A DNA stretch of 20,564 nt from a virus. Location: positions 1 through 20,564 of the IMG/VR virus record IMGVR_UViG_3300049255_000543; one strand, 5' to 3'. Both the position numbers and the translations under genes were made by a program. This document shows, one piece after another, positions 7,011 through 13,784 of this stretch (position 1 is the stretch's first letter; each line of letters begins with the position of its first letter). Below the pieces are notes generated by a model. That model was given only the letters and a program-made list of their open reading frames with translations, ran no database searches and had not been told where the DNA came from.

Positions 7011-8573
7011 ATGCCGATCGTTCAGCAGGGTAGCCTGAACACGACCGCATTGGTGGTGCCGGATCTGTATGTTCAGATCGTTCCGCCACAGAACCTCATT
7101 CTGAATGGCGTGCCGACGAATGTCGTCGGCGTTGTCGGCACCGCATCATGGGGGCCGGTGGGACAGCCGGTCATTGTGGCGACAATGGCCGATTATGCGC
7201 AGTATTTCGGCCCTATCATCGCGCGCAAATACGACATGGGCACCCAGGTTGCGGTGGCGGTGCAGCAGGGCGCTCAGGATTTCCGCTGCGTGCGTGTGAC
7301 CGACGGGACTGATACGGCGGCGCAGGTCTCGGTGCCAGGAACCACTTTCACGTTCACCGCGCTGTATACAGGCTCGCTGGGCAATCAGGTTGCCGTGGCG
7401 ATGAACCCTGGTTCGCAGCCCAACACCTGGCGCCTGACGGTGGCCCTGCCCGGGCTGCAGCCGGAAGTCTACGATAACGTCGGTGGGACCGGCGCGGCGT
7501 TCTGGGCTGCTCTCGCAGCGGCGGTAAATCAAGGGCAGGGTGCGCAACGCGGCCCGTCCCAGTTGATCGTTGCAAGCAGTGGCGGCGCGATCGCGACGGT
7601 CGCGCCTTTCGCGATCGAGCTGGGGGCTGGTACGGCCGGCAGTGACGGCGCGACGAGCGTTGCGGCTGGGCAGTTGGTTGGCAGCGATGTGCCCCCGCGA
7701 ACGGGGATGTACGCCCTGCGTGGCCAGGGTTGTGGCATCGCGGTTCTTGTCGATGCCGACGACCCAATCCAGTGGACCATCCAGGCGGCGTTTGGCCTTC
7801 AGGAAGGCGTCTACATGATGCTGACCGGCCCCGCCGGCGATACGATCCAGAATGCGGTGACCATCAAACATCAAGCCGGCCTGGACAGCTATGCCGCGAA
7901 ACTGATGTTCGGTGATTGGTTGTGGTGGTCCGATCAGGTCAACAACATTGTCCGGTTGGTGTCCCCTCAGGGCTTCGCGGCAGGGCGGCTTGCCAATCTG
8001 TCACCGGAACAGTCCAGCCTGAACAAGCAGTTGTATGGGGTTGTCGGCAGCCAGAAGTCGGGTGTTCCCGGCTCGGGTCAAACGACCTCGTATTCCTCGG
8101 CCGATCTTTCCGTCCTTCTTGGCGCGGGCATTGACGTGATATGCAACCCGCAGCCGGGTGGCAGCTACTGGGGTGTTCGGGGTGGGCATAACTCGTCCTC
8201 AAATGCCGCGACCAACGGCGACAATTATACGCGACTGACGAACTACATCGCGGCGACGCTTGCCGCGGGTATGGGCGTATATGTGGGCCAGGTGATCAAC
8301 GCCGACCTGTTCCGTCGGATCCGCGCGACGCAGCTGTCGTTCCTGCAGAACATGTTCGGCCAGGGCCTGCTTGGCAGCGTTGATGGCAGCCTGCCGTTCA
8401 GCGTGATCTGCGACATTTCTAACAACCCAGCCAGCCGGACGGGTCTTGGTTACGTGCAATCGGATGCGCAGGTCCAGTACCAGGCCATCAACGAGAAATT
8501 CATTGTCAACATGGAAGGCGGCCAGACCGTTCAGGTTTCGCGCCAAACCCTGCCCGGTGGGCAGCCAGCTTAA
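7011..8573 (+). CDS. Phage tail sheath protein
   Basis: This 520-residue protein is the contractile sheath subunit that surrounds the tail tube and shortens on infection. The N-terminal segment, with VVGVVGTASWGPVGQPV at about residues 40-56, then DYAQYFG and a QVAVAVQQGAQDFRCVRV strand, is the classic sheath start. The C-terminal region, with NADLFRRIRATQLSFLQN and SDAQVQYQAINEKFIVNM near the end, matches sheath domains that form the donated strands. The ATG at 7011 is preceded by AGGGAGGT with a 6-base spacing; an in-frame GTG at 7005 lies inside the ribosome site and is rejected. The presence of this gene defines the particle as myovirus-like. The tube gene follows after 12 bases. Confidence 0.93.
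   Translation: MPIVQQGSLNTTALVVPDLYVQIVPPQNLILNGVPTNVVGVVGTASWGPVGQPVIVATMADYAQYFGPIIARKYDMGTQVAVAVQQGAQDFRCVRVTDGTDTAAQVSVPGTTFTFTALYTGSLGNQVAVAMNPGSQPNTWRLTVALPGLQPEVYDNVGGTGAAFWAALAAAVNQGQGAQRGPSQLIVASSGGAIATVAPFAIELGAGTAGSDGATSVAAGQLVGSDVPPRTGMYALRGQGCGIAVLVDADDPIQWTIQAAFGLQEGVYMMLTGPAGDTIQNAVTIKHQAGLDSYAAKLMFGDWLWWSDQVNNIVRLVSPQGFAAGRLANLSPEQSSLNKQLYGVVGSQKSGVPGSGQTTSYSSADLSVLLGAGIDVICNPQPGGSYWGVRGGHNSSSNAATNGDNYTRLTNYIAATLAAGMGVYVGQVINADLFRRIRATQLSFLQNMFGQGLLGSVDGSLPFSVICDISNNPASRTGLGYVQSDAQVQYQAINEKFIVNMEGGQTVQVSRQTLPGGQPA
8550..8564 (+). other. Small perfect hairpin at the end of the sheath gene
   Basis: CTGCCC and GGGCAG form a 6-bp stem with a GGT loop in the last sheath codons, just before the AAGGAGG ribosome site of the tail tube gene. 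There is no T-run. It could insulate or stabilise mRNA at this boundary, or it may be chance. Confidence 0.3.
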
Positions 8574-8585
8574 GGAGGCGCGCTC

Positions 8586-9014
8586 ATGGCACTCACGAAC
8601 TTCTCCGTCGGTCGCGATACGCAACTCGTGGTGATCGGCCCGTCCGGGCGGATCGATCTGACGCACGTCACCGGATTTGAGGCGCGGCAGCTCACGCAGT
8701 CGGTGCGTGTCGATCGGTTGGATGGCACCCAGATGGGTACCGAAATCCCCAAGGGGTGGGAAGGAAACTTCGAGATCGAGCGCGGAGATTCCATCGTCGA
8801 CGACTTTATCGCCAAAGCCGAGCAACAGTTCTATGCCGGCAGCACCGTGCCTAATGGCACGATGTATCAGTATGTCGCGGAGACCGATGGATCAACGTCG
8901 ACCTATCAGTTCGATGGCGTTATCTTCAAACTGACGAGTGCTGGCCAATGGAAAGGTGACAGCAGTGTCAAGCAGAAGCTGGAATTCTTCGCCGCCCGAC
9001 GGAGGCGAATCTGA
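8586..9014 (+). CDS. Phage tail tube protein
   Basis: This 142-residue protein follows the sheath gene directly, as major tail tube genes do in contractile phages. It is beta-rich: VIGPSGRIDLTHVTGFEARQ near residues 17-36, a central GTEIPKGWEGNFEIERG segment, and a C-terminal QFDGVIFKLTSAGQWKGDSS segment that resembles tube proteins of the FII/gp19-like fold. It ends with a basic RRRR tail. Tube subunits stack as hexameric rings to form the inner DNA channel. A strong AAGGAGG site precedes the ATG, which suggests high expression. The stop overlaps the ATG of the chaperone gene by one base. Confidence 0.88.
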   Translation: MALTNFSVGRDTQLVVIGPSGRIDLTHVTGFEARQLTQSVRVDRLDGTQMGTEIPKGWEGNFEIERGDSIVDDFIAKAEQQFYAGSTVPNGTMYQYVAETDGSTSTYQFDGVIFKLTSAGQWKGDSSVKQKLEFFAARRRRI

Positions 9015-9361
9015 TGACGCCTTCGCAGGTGATCATCGGCACGGCCGAAGCGCGCACGACCATCATCGATGCAGAGGGACGCAAACTGGCGCTGCGGCGG
9101 CTGACCGCCTTGGACAAGCTTCGCTTGTTTAAGGCCGCCGGTCCTATTTTGGCGCAAAACCAGCCTTGGTTGGGGATGGCGCTGCTGGCCTGCTCTGTCG
9201 CGGCCATCGACGACGTGCCCGTCCCGCCTCCGGTCAATGAACAGCAGATTGAAACGATGGTCTCGCGACTCGGCGACGCGGGTATCGCCGCGATTGCGGA
9301 CGCATTTGGTGACGAGGACGATCGCGACCCCGCGGAGCTGTCGGCATCCGCGGGAAACTGA
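9014..9361 (+). CDS. Tail assembly chaperone, short (0-frame) form
   Basis: This 115-residue product is the unshifted form of the tail assembly chaperone, analogous to lambda gpG or P2 gpE, which coats the tape measure protein during tail assembly. It is mostly helical, with LRRLTALDKLRLFKAAGPIL at about residues 26-45 and an acidic end (DAFGDEDDRDPAE). It sits between the tail tube and tape measure genes, the conserved position for this protein. Its last sense codons, GGA AAC, lie inside the GGGAAAC slippery heptamer, directly before the TGA stop. That stop placement is the hallmark of a programmed -1 frameshift gene pair. Confidence 0.88.
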   Translation: MTPSQVIIGTAEARTTIIDAEGRKLALRRLTALDKLRLFKAAGPILAQNQPWLGMALLACSVAAIDDVPVPPPVNEQQIETMVSRLGDAGIAAIADAFGDEDDRDPAELSASAGN

Positions 9362-9531
9362 GCAGGCACCCCGATCTGATCGACTGCTTGTTCCTTGTTC
9401 GGAACGGGGTGCCATTCGATGTGGCGTTCAGCCTGCCGGCGGATGAGCGGTTGGCCTGGATTGTTGCCTTGGGAACGATCGACGGTCGGGAGTTCGACTG
9501 GCAATCTTTGAGCTGGAGGGAGAGGCATTGA
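9014..9531 (+). CDS. Tail assembly chaperone, -1 frameshifted fusion form
   Basis: Slippage by -1 on GGGAAAC (9352-9358) joins the chaperone to a second reading frame. Reading continues with CTG at 9358 and ends at TGA 9529-9531, giving about 172 residues. The 57-residue extension starts LSRHPDLIDCLFLVRNGVPF and continues with DVAFSLPADERLAWIVALG. It is clearly coding in character, has no start codon or ribosome site of its own near its beginning, and resembles the extension domain of G/GT- or E/E'-type chaperones. In such pairs the extended form is the minor product and links the tape measure to tube subunits; that role is from the family, not seen here. The frame is closed upstream at 9310-9312, consistent with entry only by frameshift. 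Confidence 0.85.
9352..9358 (+). promoter_or_regulatory. -1 programmed frameshift slippery site GGGAAAC
   Basis: The heptamer fits X XXY YYZ in the frame of the chaperone (codons GCG GGA AAC), and the next codon is the TGA stop. Both tRNAs can re-pair on GGG and AAA after a one-base backward slip. A GGAG string at 9334-9337, 14 bases upstream, could act as an internal Shine-Dalgarno stimulator, as in dnaX. Confidence 0.88.
9365..9413 (+). promoter_or_regulatory. Frameshift-stimulating stem-loop
   Basis: GGCACCCC at 9365-9372 pairs perfectly with GGGGTGCC at 9406-9413, leaving a 6-base spacer after the slippery site. Inside the 33-base loop a second stem, GTTCC at 9390-9394 with GGAAC at 9401-9405, abuts the outer stem and could stack on it. 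The position, spacing and strength match known -1 frameshift stimulators. Confidence 0.82.
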
Positions 9532-9860
9532 TTTCGATCGATAGATTGCAAGCAATTTGCGACCTCCTCGACCATATCGATGTCGATGAGCTGGAGACGA
9601 AAGCGTTGACCCAGGCAACGCATGATATCCAGGCGCTCGTCGAAGCATCGGAGACCGACGCGGCGACGGCTTCGATCAGTAGCCGCCTGGTCCCTGGTGG
9701 TGTTGTCATCGGCTCCACAAACCCGCACGCCGCGGAGCGGGAGTTCGGGTCAATGGACCATCAGCCCGAGCCGTTGCTTGGCGCCGCGGCCAGTGAGATC
9801 GGCCCGGTGGTTGCCGAACGTATTGGACAAGTCTTTGCACGGCGACTGGCAGGGCGGTGA
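9528..9860 (+). CDS. HK97 gp10-like / minor tail protein
   Basis: This 110-residue protein starts with TTG, which overlaps the TGA stop of the frameshifted chaperone frame (TTGA). A GGAGGGAGAGG purine tract just upstream is a strong ribosome site. The N-terminal half is helical. The C-terminal half, with VVIGSTNPHAAEREFGS (about 59-75), a Pro-containing turn and a final helix, resembles the end of HK97 gp10-like or virion-morphogenesis proteins, which act in tail completion. Its position between the chaperone and tape measure is less usual for that family, so the assignment is tentative. It could instead be an accessory tail assembly factor. Confidence 0.6.
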   Translation: MISIDRLQAICDLLDHIDVDELETKALTQATHDIQALVEASETDAATASISSRLVPGGVVIGSTNPHAAEREFGSMDHQPEPLLGAAASEIGPVVAERIGQVFARRLAGR

Positions 9861-9863
9861 ACC

Positions 9864-10853
9864 ATGATCGAGGCCTACACGGTAGGTATCACGCTGGCGC
9901 TGGAGAACGGCGTTTCGGAGGGCTTGGCGGTCATCCGCCGTGATCTGGGCACGGTCAACCGTGCCGTGGAGGGAAGTGCCGTGGGGTTGCGGCACCTGAA
10001 GCGTCTTGCGGATCACTCGCCGCTTGGCCCGCGTGCAGCGGCTCTCGGGACAGAAAGCGGTGAGTCCCAGGCCAGATCCCGCGTCAGTGCCGGATCTGCC
10101 AATCAGTCAGGCGTCGCGCGATCCGAACTCATGCCATCAGGCTTCACGAGGCAGTTGCGCACCGCCGATGGGCATGGTCGTGATCTGTTGCACGTGGCGG
10201 TGGCGAGCAGGCCCTCAGCCGACGCAGCCCGATCGTCCGGCGCACGCGCGATGTCGATCCGGACGGAAGGTGATACATCTCCACGATCGGGACGTTCGCT
10301 CGCTTCGATCGCTGGCAATGAGACGAAGCCGATAAAGGCAACAATCGTGCAGGTGCCGGAAGCGGCACGCCTGCAATATGGGCAGTCGCAGATTGCTGCG
10401 GTGCAGCCGGTCCCGAGGTCGTCCCGAGGCGGTCAGTCCGAGCGTCAGGCGGATCAGCCTCTGGCAGCGTACGTGGCGCAGCAGACCCCGTCGGCGCCAT
10501 CAGGTTTGGTCGGAGATTCGAAGCCGCGGGCTTACGATCCGCTGCGATCTACCTCCGCGGCAATCTACCAGAGCAGGGACGTTCCGCAGCCAATGGGTTC
10601 CGCAGGTGAGCGAACCAACCCAGCGAACAACGATCAATTCGGATTCCTGAAGTCCGAGATGCCATCGGCCGTGCCTCCGCCGACCGATACACGCGGAACT
10701 TCGATGCAAGGCGATGTCTATCTCGACGGAACACGCCTCGGTCGGTGGGTTGCGGACTATCTATCAAAGGCGGTCGACCGCCCACGATCTGGCACGACAG
10801 GTTTTGATCCGCGCATGACGGCCACCTGGCCTGGCGCGCCAATCGGTTCCTGA
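9864..10853 (+). CDS. Short tape-measure-like protein
   Basis: This 329-residue protein occupies the tape measure slot after the chaperone pair. The N-terminus (MIEAYTVGITLALENGVSEG, then a short helix) and the C-terminal 47 residues (GDVYLDGTRLGRWV from residue 283, then TGFDPRMTATWPGAPIG) resemble the ends of tape measure proteins from related phages. The middle (about 55-280) is rich in Ser, Arg, Pro, Gln and Ala, without the long helices, coiled coils or hydrophobic segments that tape measures usually carry, and looks disordered. The protein is much shorter than typical contractile-phage tape measures (roughly 600-900 residues). It may be a shortened or degenerate tape, or a real one for a very short tail. 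It ends 14 bases before the baseplate genes, so no hidden continuation is seen. Confidence 0.6.
   Translation: MIEAYTVGITLALENGVSEGLAVIRRDLGTVNRAVEGSAVGLRHLKRLADHSPLGPRAAALGTESGESQARSRVSAGSANQSGVARSELMPSGFTRQLRTADGHGRDLLHVAVASRPSADAARSSGARAMSIRTEGDTSPRSGRSLASIAGNETKPIKATIVQVPEAARLQYGQSQIAAVQPVPRSSRGGQSERQADQPLAAYVAQQTPSAPSGLVGDSKPRAYDPLRSTSAAIYQSRDVPQPMGSAGERTNPANNDQFGFLKSEMPSAVPPPTDTRGTSMQGDVYLDGTRLGRWVADYLSKAVDRPRSGTTGFDPRMTATWPGAPIGS
10349..10374 (+). other. Hairpin within the tape-measure-like gene
   Basis: GTGCCG and CGGCAC form 6 bp around a GAAG loop, extended by GCAG/CTGC after a two-base bulge. No function is evident and it may be chance in GC-rich DNA. Confidence 0.25.
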
Positions 10854-10867
10854 CAAGACAGGATATT

Positions 10868-11605
10868 ATGATGGGTACGGCGCTTATTCTCGGCGGGGTT
10901 GAATTTCGGGATTATGAGATTCCGGCAGCGATCAATTTCGGGGGGCGCCAGCGACTGGTGGTACACAATCTGTCCAATGGCACTCGAGTGATCGATGCCC
11001 TCGGCCGCGATGATTCGGATATATCGTTCGCAGGGATATTCTCCGGCTCCGACGCGACCCTGCGTGCACGACTGCTCGATGAGATGCGAGCAAGCGGAGT
11101 GCTGTTCCCGCTGACGTGGGACGTGTTCCTGTATTCGGTGGTGATCAAGCGATTTGAGGCCGACTATCGCACGGGATGGTGGATTCCGTATCGCGTCGTG
11201 TGCTCGGTGCTGCGTGATGAGGCCAGTGCCATTGTCGAAGCTGCCGTATCGATCGCCGCGAGCGTTCTGGCGGATGTCGCGACGGCCGGCAGCTATCCGG
11301 CCAACGGTGTGGATCTGTCGGTCACACAGACGGCTCTGAGCCAGCCTGGTGCCATGCTGCCTGGGACGACAAGCTACACGTCGGCAATGGCAAGCCTTGG
11401 CCAGAGCTCGAGCGGAATCGACACGGGAATAGCGACCACCGAGGCCAATCTGAATGGCCTCGTTACATCACAATTATCGACGCCATCCACCGCAATAGCC
11501 GCCCTTCCGGCGATGGTCGGGGCAGCGGGGCAGTTGGGTGGCTTGACGGCAGCACGAGGTTATCTCGGTCGGGCCGCTACCAACATGACGAATGTGAGTA
11601 CGTGA
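10868..11605 (+). CDS. Baseplate/tail protein with gpU-like N-terminal domain
   Basis: This 245-residue protein begins with a gpU-like domain (about 1-115). It has LGGVEFRDYEIPAAINFGGR at the N-terminus, the pattern DISFAGIFSGSDATLRARLLDEMR, and a strand pair ending GWWIPYRVVCSVL. In P2, gpU acts at the tail end; in other contractile particles this fold joins the tube to the baseplate hub. The remaining 130 residues are Ala/Ser/Thr-rich and helical or flexible, an extension not present in P2 gpU. Two Met codons are possible starts (10868 and 10871). AGGA at 10860-10863 has better spacing to 10871. The stop overlaps the GTG start of the next gene by four bases (GTGA). Confidence 0.7.
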   Translation: MMGTALILGGVEFRDYEIPAAINFGGRQRLVVHNLSNGTRVIDALGRDDSDISFAGIFSGSDATLRARLLDEMRASGVLFPLTWDVFLYSVVIKRFEADYRTGWWIPYRVVCSVLRDEASAIVEAAVSIAASVLADVATAGSYPANGVDLSVTQTALSQPGAMLPGTTSYTSAMASLGQSSSGIDTGIATTEANLNGLVTSQLSTPSTAIAALPAMVGAAGQLGGLTAARGYLGRAATNMTNVST

Positions 11606-11793
11606 CGGTGAAATCGATAACGATCGCGGGCGGCAATTTGTACGATATTGCCGCCCGTGAGTTAGGAGATGCGACCCAATGGATACGCATCGCTCAGCTG
11701 AACGGCATTGAGGATCCGATGTTGTCTGGCATCGTGACGCTTGTCATTCCAGACATCGATCCGAACGCGGGAGGCGGTGTTGCTCCTCAGTGA
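11602..11793 (+). CDS. LysM-like tail protein X
   Basis: This 63-residue protein is a single LysM-type module with the pattern GGNLYDIAARELGDATQWIRIA and then QLNGIEDPMLSG, typical of P2 gpX and related baseplate hub proteins. In contractile tails it clamps hub components rather than binding peptidoglycan. The start is GTG at 11602, overlapping the previous stop by four bases, which implies coupled translation. The short Gly-rich tail (NAGGGVAPQ) contains the ribosome site of the next gene. Confidence 0.85.
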   Translation: MTVKSITIAGGNLYDIAARELGDATQWIRIAQLNGIEDPMLSGIVTLVIPDIDPNAGGGVAPQ

Positions 11794-12832
11794 TCAACTG
11801 ATGCCGTGGCGATCGCCGTGTGCACGAATGATTGCGAACGGTTCGATCGTCCCTGGGGTCATGGATGTGGAGGTGATCTCCAACGGGCATCTTGCGGCTG
11901 ACAGGTTCAGCGCGCAGATCGCTCTCGATGCATCTGGCGGATACAGCGATGCATTTTGGGCAAGCGCTCCTGACATCCGGCTCGACGTTCAGTTCAGCGT
12001 CGACTCGGCGATCTTCATCGGTCTCATCACCGGAACCGTCGACACAATGACGATGGATCCGGTGCGTCGGACAGTGCACGTAAGTGGCCGCGACCTATCA
12101 TCGAGCCTCATTGAATCCAGGATACAAGAGTCTTTCGCCAATCGGACGTCGAGTGAGATCGCCGCCGTGCTTGCCGAACGACATGGTCTGGCAGCCAACG
12201 TCACGTCAACCCAGACACTGGTCGGGCGTTACTATCAGAATGAGCATGACCGCATCACGCTCGATCAGTTCAGTCGAGTTACGACCGAATGGGACCTGCT
12301 CGCCTTTCTCGCTCGCCAGGAAGGATTCGGACTATCGGTCACTGGCACGCAGTTGAACTTTGGTCCCAGTCAGCAAGCCGTGGGTCCATCGTACGGGCTG
12401 ACTCCGAGTGACTGCATTAGCCTGCGATTGGAGCGATCCCTGACACTGGCCCGCGACATCGAGGTGACCGTCAAGACCTGGAACTCTCATCAATGTGGGG
12501 CGTTTTCCCAGACTGTCCGCCGCATCGGCAGCAGCGCCTCGAGCTTCGGGCAGGTATTGTCTCCCCAGCAATACGCCTATGTTCGTCCCAATCTCACTCC
12601 CGATCAGGCGCTGAGGTTGGCAAACGAGACACTAGCGGAATTAACGCGGCACGAGCGTACGATCGAGATCATGATGCCAGGGGATTTGGCGTTGAGCACG
12701 TCTTCTCCATTATCGTTGTCCGGAACGAATACGGATTTCGATCAATTATATTCTGTCGATGTCATAGAGCGCCGATTCAGCCACTCTGACGGATTCACGC
12801 AGTGCGTCCGGGCAGTAAACGCTAACATCTGA
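11780..12832 (+). CDS. Baseplate hub protein, gpD-like
   Basis: This protein of about 350 residues follows the LysM gene, as gpD follows gpX in P2. It has the features of the late control D / gp27-like hub: a beta-rich N-terminal domain, the segment GLITGTVDTMTMDPVRRTVHVSGRD cut by a strand-turn pattern, a helical SSEIAAVLAERHGLAA region, and a second barrel with TEWDLLAFLARQEGF. The hub trimer connects the tube to the spike. The start is uncertain. The open frame reaches back to 11741. GGGAGG at 11769-11774 favours the TTG at 11780, GTG at 11777 is too close, and ATG at 11801 lacks a ribosome site. It overlaps the LysM gene by 14 bases. A 49-base gap follows it. Confidence 0.82.
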   Translation: MLLSDQLMPWRSPCARMIANGSIVPGVMDVEVISNGHLAADRFSAQIALDASGGYSDAFWASAPDIRLDVQFSVDSAIFIGLITGTVDTMTMDPVRRTVHVSGRDLSSSLIESRIQESFANRTSSEIAAVLAERHGLAANVTSTQTLVGRYYQNEHDRITLDQFSRVTTEWDLLAFLARQEGFGLSVTGTQLNFGPSQQAVGPSYGLTPSDCISLRLERSLTLARDIEVTVKTWNSHQCGAFSQTVRRIGSSASSFGQVLSPQQYAYVRPNLTPDQALRLANETLAELTRHERTIEIMMPGDLALSTSSPLSLSGTNTDFDQLYSVDVIERRFSHSDGFTQCVRAVNANI

Positions 12833-12881
12833 TCACCACTTTGTCTGACTTGTGACTCAAACGACATTGATGGCCCCATAA

Positions 12882-13397
12882 ATGGACCGGTTCCTGAATG
12901 CCCTCAAGGCACATGCCGAGGCACTCGATTGTGGCATCGGACAGCCGCGATTTGGCGTCGTGGCATCGGTTGACAGCACGACGGCCACCGCGCGTGTGAC
13001 GCTGCAGCCCGAGGGCGTTCTGAGTGGCTGGTTGCCGATCCTCTCTTCGTGGGTGGGCGCCGGATGGGGCGTCGTGAGCCCCCCTTCTCCAGGGGACCAG
13101 GTTTTAATCCTCGCGCAGGAAGGTAACGCCGAACACGGCATAATCGTTGGCGCTGCGTTCAGCGTCGCGCAATCACCTCCCGCAGCTCCGGTCGGAGAAT
13201 TCTGGCTGGTCCACGGCTCCGGCAGCTTCATCAAGCTGCAGAATGACGGCACTGTCCGGGTGAACGGTGATCTCTATGTCGAGGGCGACGTCTATGATCG
13301 TCACGGCCCGATGTCGAGCCTCCGTAATCACTACAATGTCCACACCCACAATGATTCCCGCGGCCAGGTTACCTCTGCGCCCACACCTCAGGATTAG
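12882..13397 (+). CDS. Baseplate spike protein, gpV-like
   Basis: This 171-residue protein is assigned as the membrane-piercing spike at the tail tip. The N-terminal OB-fold-like part includes FGVVASVDSTTATARVTLQ and SPGDQVLILAQEGNAEHGII. The C-terminal part forms a narrow beta-helix-like tip, with NDGTVRVNGDLYVEGDVYDR. Near the end an HTH tripeptide at residues 154-156 (His-Thr-His), with His150 nearby, matches the His-x-His iron-binding motif at the apex of P2 gpV-type spikes. This gene has no overlap with the hub gene. An earlier ATG at 12870 is in frame but meets a stop after three codons. Confidence 0.88.
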   Translation: MDRFLNALKAHAEALDCGIGQPRFGVVASVDSTTATARVTLQPEGVLSGWLPILSSWVGAGWGVVSPPSPGDQVLILAQEGNAEHGIIVGAAFSVAQSPPAAPVGEFWLVHGSGSFIKLQNDGTVRVNGDLYVEGDVYDRHGPMSSLRNHYNVHTHNDSRGQVTSAPTPQD

Positions 13398-13403
13398 CAT
13401 CCA

Positions 13404-13781
13404 GTGGATGATATCTTTCACGTGTGGGGCACCGACCTGACAGTTGGGGCCTCCGGCGATCTGGCTGTGGCCGCTCAACCGACAGTCGGTCAGCAGCGCA
13501 TCTTGCGTCGCCTTCTTACCAATCCTGGCGACTATATCTGGCAGCTCGATTATGGCGCCGGGCTGGCGGGCTTCGTCGGAGAACCCGCGAACGCTTCCCA
13601 GATCACGGCCATCATTCGCAGTCAGATATTCAAAGAATCTGCCGTCGCGCGAACGCCTGAGCCGATCGTTGATGTTCAGGTGTCTCCAGCTGGGGCGGTT
13701 GGAACGGTCTACGTGCACCTGCGCTACGCGGATTCGCAGAGTGGCGAAAGTCAGGTCTTGTCCTTCTCGGTGACTGGTTGA
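13404..13781 (+). CDS. Baseplate wedge protein, gpW/gp25-like
   Basis: This 125-residue protein starts with GTG at 13404, seven bases after the spike stop. The motif QQRILRRLLTNPGDYIWQLD at about residues 29-48, followed by YGAGLAGFVGE, is typical of gp25/gpW-like wedge proteins, which initiate sheath assembly at the baseplate. A C-terminal beta hairpin ends in SFSVTG. The order spike, W-like, J-like, I-like matches the P2 baseplate cluster. Confidence 0.82.
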   Translation: MDDIFHVWGTDLTVGASGDLAVAAQPTVGQQRILRRLLTNPGDYIWQLDYGAGLAGFVGEPANASQITAIIRSQIFKESAVARTPEPIVDVQVSPAGAVGTVYVHLRYADSQSGESQVLSFSVTG

Positions 13782-13784
13782 TTC

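Noticed and set aside
9362-9527. Stretch between the chaperone stop and the next gene as a non-coding gap or separate small gene
   Set aside because: The -1 frame reads continuously as a chaperone extension, and no independent start with a ribosome site exists, so frameshift fusion explains it better.
9976-9995. GTGCCG/CGGCAC inverted repeat in the tape-measure-like gene
   Set aside because: A 6-bp GC-rich stem with an 8-base loop is expected by chance in DNA of this composition and has no positional context.
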